From Chinchilla lanigera (Eukaryota; Chordata; Mammalia; Rodentia; Chinchillidae), in assembly GCF_000276665.1 (NCBI RefSeq), contig NW_004955447.1:9801424-9865423 (forward strand): a DNA stretch of 64,000 bases. Direction: 5' to 3'. This document shows, piece after piece, positions 58,107 to 64,000 of the stretch. Under the pieces are notes generated by a model that saw only the letters and a program-made list of their open reading frames with translations, was not told the origin of the DNA and ran no database searches. Within the stretch, counting starts at the first letter, position 1. Each line of letters opens with the position of its first letter. The position numbers were made by a program, and so were the translations under genes.

Positions 58107-58729
58107 TGTCTTACGTTCTTGTCACTGAGACAAAAGATCCAGCAGCCACAAGTTGAAGGAGGAGAGGTTTATTTTAGCCCACAGTTTCAGTTCATAGTGG
58201 GCTAACACTAAGGGAGGGGGACGTGGCAGAGGAAAAACAGTCCATGGCAGGCCAAGAAGGAAAGCAGCGAGCAACGAAGTAGCAAAGCAGCAGCAGCAAG
58301 CGAACTTCCCTTTCCCTTTTATCTCATCCAGGCTACATCCCCTTTGAGTGGTTCCACTTACACCCAGAGAGGGCCTTCTCATTATCTACAGCCAGAACTA
58401 TGCTAAACCAACCGGTGGACTAATTTAGATACCACACCTTTAATCATATTCACATACTCTTAATTCACATTTGCACACTCAAGATTCAGACACCTCCAAA
58501 AAGCCCCACTTACGAGCTCATGAGGCTTTGGAGGAATATGTAGATATAAGCAGTAGCCAGGTGTGGTGGTACACCCTGTAATCTCAGCACTTGGGAAGCT
58601 GAGGCAGGAGGATTGTTATCAATTCAAGACGAGCCTGAGCTATGAAGTGAGCTCAAGGCCAGCCTGAACTTCATAGAGAGACTCTGCTTCAAGAAGACAA
58701 AAAAAAAAAAAAAAGATACAACAGTAACA
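58107..58729 (-). mobile_element. ERVL-MaLR-type solo LTR interrupted by a B1 (minus strand)
   Basis: The LTR runs from 'tgtcttacgttcttgtc' at 58107 to about 58555 and resumes at 58715-58729 ('gatacaacagtaaca', its true terminus). A B1 occupies the gap. A reversed TATA-like box is at 58315-58322 and a reversed AATAAA at 58168-58173. It carries the same 'agcaagc/agcagc' tandem as the 52.4-kb LTR, suggesting the same subfamily. Confidence 0.88.
58556..58714 (+). mobile_element. B1 SINE with 29-bp duplication, nested in an LTR
   Basis: Head 'gccaggtgtggtggtacacc', two 29-bp central units at 58621-58649 and 58650-58678, and an A-rich tail with A15. Its target duplication is visible as 'gatataagcagta' (58543-58555) against 'gatacaacagta' (58715-58726), both derived from the host LTR's end. 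Confidence 0.95.
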
Positions 58730-59699
58730 CTTTCTGTGGGATGACATGAGTCCAAGGTTAGTTAATTAGGAAACTAAGGAAGGTTAACTTTTAGGGCTGC
58801 GCTAACCTATGCTCCTTCCAGTGTCCAGTAGTGTTTGTAACTTTATGTTTTAGTTCTTCAAAAGCACTCTCAAAGTTTTGTAAGCTTTATCACCACAGAA
58901 TTTGTGTACACATTGCCTAAGTCTTCTGTTTAATAGACATGGAATGAAATAAACAACAACATTATCAATAACTGCTATTTTTAAATAAGTCATCCCTCAT
59001 CACAGAAAGATAATATGTATAATATTTATTTAGTTGAATATGGAAAATACTATCTTTAGAAAGCCATGAAAAGAATTATAAAAGTGAAATTTGGTGTGTG
59101 TATCACTTTGTTAACATGTTCAAAATTCTCTTAGGTCTATTGTCTCTTTTTAACGTATTAGATTCTTTTGAATAAGCAAAACTATCCCTCCATTATGTGG
59201 TAATAATATACAGATTTTATATTTTGATACACTAGCCTTCAATGGCAAAATCTTTGAAGTTTGATCTCAAGAATAATATTTAAATTAACATTTATGTGTT
59301 CTTAATATTAGTTTTTATTTATCTGTAGATAAAATGAAATTAATCAAATAAAAATAAAATAAAATAAATGAAAAAGTAAAATAAAATTAATGAAATAAAA
59401 ATTAATGTAAATCTGTGTGTTTGTTAAAGTGGCTACAGAGGTAGAGTAAGTCATTTTGTGGGACACTTCCTTTTCAGACAGAGAATTATGTGAAACCCGT
59501 ATCTGCCTGCTCTGTATGCAACAGCTGTCAATCTTCAGGGTGCTTTCCAATCTGGCCCTTCCATCCTGTAATTTAAAGTGGATACTGGGACTAAGGCAGG
59601 GCCTTCACTAAATATTGTTCAGTTTGTTCAGGAAGGATAAACTAAAATGAGTTTTAGGAAAAAGTGTTTGTGGGTTTTGTGTGTGTAAATTCAATCTCT
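58730..59699. other. Unique AT-rich non-coding sequence
   Basis: Contains an A-rich low-complexity patch of (AATAAA)-type words at 59337-59405. Otherwise nothing recognised. Confidence 0.5.
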
Positions 59700-60120
59700 T
59701 TTAGTCACATTCCCTCAAACCCAAAATAAACAAGCAGAATGCAGCTCCACTTTGGCTCTCTTTCCAAACATTGTCTGTCCCTATGTCTGTTTTCTTTCAC
59801 AATTCCTCTGTTGTTAAATGAAGTAGGTTTTCAAGCTCAGTATGTAGAAAATCTAATTCTTATTTTGTGTGAAGCTCTGATGCAGATAAGTAAACACCCC
59901 ATCCGCACAGGGAATTAAATGCCAATAAAGCTTGTGCATGTGGGGGAGGATCTTGCTCTCTACATATATTTTATTGCTTCACCTATTGACTTGAACATAT
60001 TAATTTTCATGCATTTAATTTCTTGCAAAAATGAGAGCATTAGGCTGGGAAGAACAAAATTAATAGTCTCTTTCACACATTAAGGATAATAAAGCCAGTC
60101 CCTTACACTTTTTTTTCTCA
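59700..60120. promoter_or_regulatory. Candidate conserved non-coding element (enhancer-like)
   Basis: A repeat-free block with 'gaattaaatgccaataaagc' (59911-59930), 'atattaattttcatgcattt' (59997-60016) and 'aaaattaatagtctc' (60056-60070), a cluster of homeodomain/POU-type AT cores in otherwise balanced sequence. Inference only. Confidence 0.33.
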
Positions 60121-60949
60121 TTCTACTATTTTTCAAAGCTTAAGAAACTAGGAACAGAAAGGTGTGTTCAATAGGAAAGCAGCACGTGCATGATGAGCTG
60201 TCCCCTTGTCTTGAAAGAATGCGAGACAGAAGCAAGCAGTAAGTTTCCTATTAGTCCCCACAGACCAAAGTGATTAATAGAGTCCAAATGCATCCCTTGT
60301 AAATATCGAAGATTTGGCTCGCAGTTCTGACCTCCTTTTTGCCCAGGAATAGAACTGAATATTCTCAATTATTATTTAATTGTAAAATTCTTCTGAGGTT
60401 TGAAAAGAAAATTTTTGATCACTCATCAAATACGTTTCTGATCATTTTCAGTTTTATACATAACTCTGTTGCCATGAAAACATTTTTAATCCCAGATATT
60501 TCTACCTTTTTCTCTTGCCATGCACCTCTGTCTCTCCTCTGCTTTCTGCAAAATTTAGTTTTAAAAACTAAATTTGCTCAAAGCAGTAAAAAAGATATCA
60601 GTGGAGATGGGCAAATAAGATATGTCATCCAAGGTATGAAATTTAGTAGAAGAATCAAAACTCAGTAGGGGAAAAGACTTGAGTCAGCTGTCCCAGCAAT
60701 TTACACCACATTACCCACAATGCCCAGGACTTGGAATAGTATTTAAGAAGTTGTCATGATTACGTGGGAAAGAATATAAAGGAAACTCTTACAAATACTC
60801 AACCTAAATCTTAAAATCAGATTTATGGCAATCGCCTATTAAGTTGTGCTGAGTAGCACTTTCCTATACTATTTGTAAATAAATTTTTAAAATAGACATG
60901 AAACAAAGGTAATTTTGTCACACAATAAAGGGATTGCATTTTAGTGCCA
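60121..60949. other. Unique AT-rich non-coding sequence
   Basis: No firm feature; the 109-codon ORF at 60339-60668 has no recognisable domain. Confidence 0.45.
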
Positions 60950-61440
60950 AAGCAGGTCTCTGTAGAGCCATCAGACAGCTTCCTGGAGTGGAATAATTAA
61001 GTTTGCGATTGCTAGAGGAGTCTGCAATGGCATTTTAGTTTATAGCCTCAAAGCCAAGGGGACCCATTAAAATGAAATAAGTAAAATTGTTCTAGTTCCT
61101 TGTAGGCCAAGTACCTAAGTGACGTCACCACCATCAAGGTAACATACTTAAATTATGCCAGGCTATGTTTAATATTAGACTCTCAGACAGCCTTTCTGTC
61201 ACATAGGAGTAAAACAATACTTTGAGTAAGGGGACCTGACAGAAAATGAGCCCCTGAAAGAGGAATAGTTAGTTAAAGAGTCATTTGGGAGCTGAGGGGG
61301 TTAATAAACAGTCATGAGAATGTCACGATGATCTAATATTAAATGTGATTTAACTGAATCTGTTTAGAAGACAATTCCACATTGTGACTTCCAGTTTGTC
61401 TTTTAAAGCCAGTTTTCTCTTCTCCAGTTTAAGATGTGGG
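60950..61440. promoter_or_regulatory. Candidate conserved non-coding element with full CRE palindrome
   Basis: A repeat-free block containing the exact 8-bp cAMP-response element TGACGTCA at 61120-61127, 'ggaataattaagtttgcg' (60990-61007) and 'gggggttaataaacagtc' (61297-61314). A perfect CRE is uncommon in AT-rich DNA because its CpG decays, so its survival hints at constraint. Conservation was not testable. Confidence 0.4.
61120..61127. promoter_or_regulatory. CRE palindrome TGACGTCA (CREB/ATF-type site)
   Basis: Exact consensus match seen in the sequence. Binding is not implied by sequence alone. Confidence 0.5.
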
Positions 61441-61492
61441 GACATAACAGCGTGGAGAGATAACAATGACCAGGGTAATAAACTCTCAGTCA

Positions 61493-61594
61493 TATAAAAT
61501 CACTAAGTAATGTAACTAATATAAAATCACTAACTAATATACAACTAATATAAAATCACTAATATAAAATCACTCAGCAACATAAAATTACTAA
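61493..61594. repeat. Degenerate short tandem repeat based on ATAAAATCACTAA
   Basis: The word 'ataaaatcacta' or a one-base variant starts at 61493, 61521, 61550, 61564 and 61582, separated by variable 'actaat'-type spacers. It is AT-rich and of irregular period. Confidence 0.85.
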
Positions 61595-61985
61595 GTTTCA
61601 AAATGCACCTGAAGTTTCATCACCTGAAATAGCATGACACACAGGAAGCATTAAACATGTATTATTTAAAATTCTTAAAAGCAGAAAGAGAATAAAAAAT
61701 GTTTCAGTTGAAAGCTAAATACTATTTGATTTCATCATCTGTTCACCTATGACACTGTAAAAAAGAAAAGTAAAACACATTACATAAAAAAGGAAGAATC
61801 AATTTCCAAAAAGCATAACAATTTGGCTGAATTCTATTTAAACAACATAACTGATATAATGAATAAGCAGAACTGGACATGCAAAAAATACAATGCTTTT
61901 TTCCCTTTTTACCAGAAAAGAAATAGAAATAGTCTTCCTACAGCCTGGAATGGACACTCAGGTAGGTCCTAAAGCTCTCTGTCAT

Positions 61986-61986
<1 letters not shown>

Positions 61987-62039
<53 letters not shown>

Positions 62040-62140
62040 GATAGATACATAGAGATGATACATATAGATAGATATAGATGGTCTAGATATAGATGATATA
62101 GATAGATATAGATATAGATAGATATAGATATAGATATACA
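61987..62140. repeat. (GATA)n/(TAGA)n microsatellite, compound
   Basis: About 13 perfect TAGA units, then a degenerate GATATA/GATAGATA section to 62140. The Ile/Tyr/Ser-rich minus-strand ORF across it is an artefact. Confidence 0.97.
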
Positions 62141-62184
62141 TCACTTCCCTTGTGGAATTGTGCACTTAATCTTAATTGTAAGCT

Positions 62185-62566
62185 TCAGTGGGATAAGAAG
62201 CTCATGGAGAGGCATTTAGATCATGGGGTTCTACATTCATCAGTGGACCGATCTACTAATGTTCATAATTGAAAGTGCAGTTAGGAGGTAGCCGGGGGTG
62301 AGGTGAGTTGGGTAAGGTGGATCACTGGGGTGTGCTTTTGTAGGGTGCATCTCTAGCAGTTGCTCTTCCCTTGTGCTTTGCTTCCTCACTGCCATGAAGT
62401 GAGCAGCTTTGCTCCACCATGACCTACCAACTTGATGTTCCTGTCCTGGAGCACGGAAACCATGGACCAAAACCTCTGAAACCATAAGCCAAAAACAAAC
62501 TTCTCCCACTTTAAAATTGCTGGTATCACGAGCTTTGTCTTACTGACAAGAAAGTGAACTAATACA
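62185..62566 (+). mobile_element. ERVL/MaLR-type LTR (plus strand), MLT-like
   Basis: 'tgctttgcttcctcactgcc', 'ccatggaccaaaacctctg', 'aaaccataagccaaaaacaa' and 'gaaagtgaactaatacagg' follow the order of the 3' half of a mammalian MaLR-type LTR. The 5' border is approximate. It is the only LTR of this class on the plus strand here. Confidence 0.72.
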
Positions 62567-63792
62567 GGAACAGGTCACAATACAGTCCCTTTAATCCACA
62601 AACACCATTGTAATTTGGTAATGAGGAGATCTACTACAAGGTACTCAAAAATATTTCATGCTTGATATAGTTTTCAACCTCTTTCTTTCTCCACCTACAG
62701 GGTTAGGGAAGGAGGGCTGGGGTGGTGCCTGATGTTTCTGCTAGGTACTCTTATTGCCTCTTTCTTCCTATAGTCACAAGTTGCTTGGTTCCCTGCCAGA
62801 TTAAGTTTGGGGAAATTTATTCTCTCTGGGTGTAGTAGATCTATCAAGCTGAGTGTCTTCTCTGAGCTGGGAAGTGATGAAAACTAACCCTCTTCCTTCT
62901 ATGAGCTGTGGTCTTCCTGTTTGCTGAAATTCCTTTGTTTTGAGCTGATACATCTTTACTACATGTGAATTCTGGTGAATCTTCTGTAGATCAAGGGTAT
63001 CCAGCCATATACCACCAACCTTCACATTTCCTATAATCCTTGATAGGCCCCAAAATATCTCTCACCACATGGCCAGTATCTCATCCACCAGAAACAGCTG
63101 CACCCCTGTTGCCCTCCCAGGCTTGAGCAGGGCAGGCGAATCCCAATTCAAGGGCACCTCCTGGCTCAGACACAAAAGTGGCAAGTCTGAAATTCCTTTT
63201 TCACAGGATTTCTGGGGCAGGAAGTGCCTCAAAACACATTTTACTTTACCTATTTCTGTTGTGGTCAAGCACTACCAGTCCTAGAGGCTTTCTGACTACT
63301 TAAACATCCACTGGAAACTTCAAAGTCAGCCCTCTTCAAGACTGGGATGGGAGCTAAACTCATTTCCAATTCCTTTCCCACATATGAGGATAGAACAGTC
63401 AGCTTGGCAACAGCACTCTTCAAAGACATGGCTTTACTAACTGCTTTATTAAAACTCTTAAGAATCTGATCTTCTCACATAATTTCTGAGTATATGAGAG
63501 AATTCCAGAGTTAAAATTCAACCAGTTTCTTTGAAAATCTCCATAGGTGGTTTTGTCTAGTTTTGGTAACTGAAAGCATCAAAATGGAGTCTAGGTTGAA
63601 ACAGAGTTATAAAGACATTATCCTTTACCATATATAAAATTATTAAACTTACTAAATTAAATCATTGTACGCATAAATGAATATAGATTTTAAGAGGATT
63701 GTCAGTTGGATGGAGCTGAATAGCTTGGAAATGAAGAGAAATAGTTTTTATTTGAGCACAGTATGTCAAACCCAATAATACTTCTGGATTTG
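62567..63792. other. Unique non-coding sequence
   Basis: No firm repeat. Two overlapping ORFs on opposite strands (63062-63284) are unsupported. Confidence 0.45.
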
Positions 63793-64000
63793 AATGATCA
63801 AAATATCTATGTCTTTATCTGTTTTCATGAGAAACCACTTTGAAGATATCAATATGTAATACAACAAGCATTGTTAATTTCCTACCACTTTGTTTGTAAC
63901 TCCGTATTGTCTGTACTGTTCTTTGGCTATTTTGTAAAAGGTTGTCTGTCTGTTAATGTTTTCCTCCTTTTATTTTTAAAATTAAAAAAAATATTTATAT
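63793..64000 (+). mobile_element. 5'-truncated L1 LINE 3' UTR and tail
   Basis: Nearly the same sequence as the 3' UTR of the L1 at 26,900-27,110, including 'cactttgaagatatcaat', 'aagcattgttaatttccta' and 'ccactttgtttgtaactc', then 'tcctccttttatttttaaaa' and an A-rich tail. The close match shows that both come from one fairly recent L1 subfamily. The window ends in the tail. Confidence 0.9.

Noticed and set aside
61493..61594. CRISPR-like spaced repeat
   Set aside because: Mammalian context, repeat word only about 13 bases, spacers not uniform.

Overview
This window is eukaryotic, from a rodent nuclear genome. It is AT-rich and carries 7SL-derived B1 SINEs, tRNA-derived ID SINEs and dimers in which a B1 is followed by an ID. 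It also has L1 lines with 3' ends shared between copies, ERVL-MaLR-type LTRs, and old mammalian repeats (L2, MIR, Tigger). I see no murid B2, and the B1+ID dimers point away from mouse and rat, towards the squirrel-related or hystricomorph side. The species cannot be fixed from the sequence alone.

I find no protein-coding gene that I can support. The open reading frames are short, begin at arbitrary ATGs, and mostly lie inside repeats (L1 ORF2, L1 5' region, LTRs, a pentanucleotide satellite). No exon series, CpG-island promoter, functional tRNA, rRNA or CRISPR array is visible. The window reads as intergenic or deep intronic sequence.

Layout. 1-9.2 kb: unique sequence with an L2 relic, a Tigger-type MITE, several ID SINEs and two B1+ID dimers, one split by an expanded pentanucleotide repeat. 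9.2-17.6 kb: three minus-strand LTRs, a pyrimidine tract, an inverted L1 3' piece and a B1. 17.6-25.5 kb: very AT-rich unique DNA, a deletion-derived mariner element, a candidate conserved element near 22.5 kb and a solo LTR. 25.5-27.1 kb: 5'-truncated L1 with target-site duplication. 27-34 kb: L1, MIR and SINE relics, a strong candidate regulatory block at 31.7-32.4 kb and an LTR-like unit. 34.1-35.2 kb: a nearly perfect inverted repeat around an AT-palindromic core. 35-42.7 kb: mostly unique, with a candidate regulatory block at 39.5-40.1 kb and old L1/L2/MIR/Tigger pieces. 42.7-45.3 kb: 5' half of an L1 (5' region plus start of ORF1). 45.5-53 kb: ID and B1 SINEs, a Tigger relic and an LTR. 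53.4-58.7 kb: LTR-like units, L2 relics, a twin-primed L1, and an LTR interrupted by a B1. 59.7-61.6 kb: two candidate regulatory blocks, one with a full CRE palindrome. 61.9-64 kb: GATA repeat, a plus-strand LTR and another L1 3' end.

No genes work together here. The functional content, if any, is probably regulatory: five unique, homeodomain- or bZIP-site-bearing stretches could be enhancers of a gene outside the window. All family assignments were made by eye from remembered consensus features and were not checked against a repeat library.
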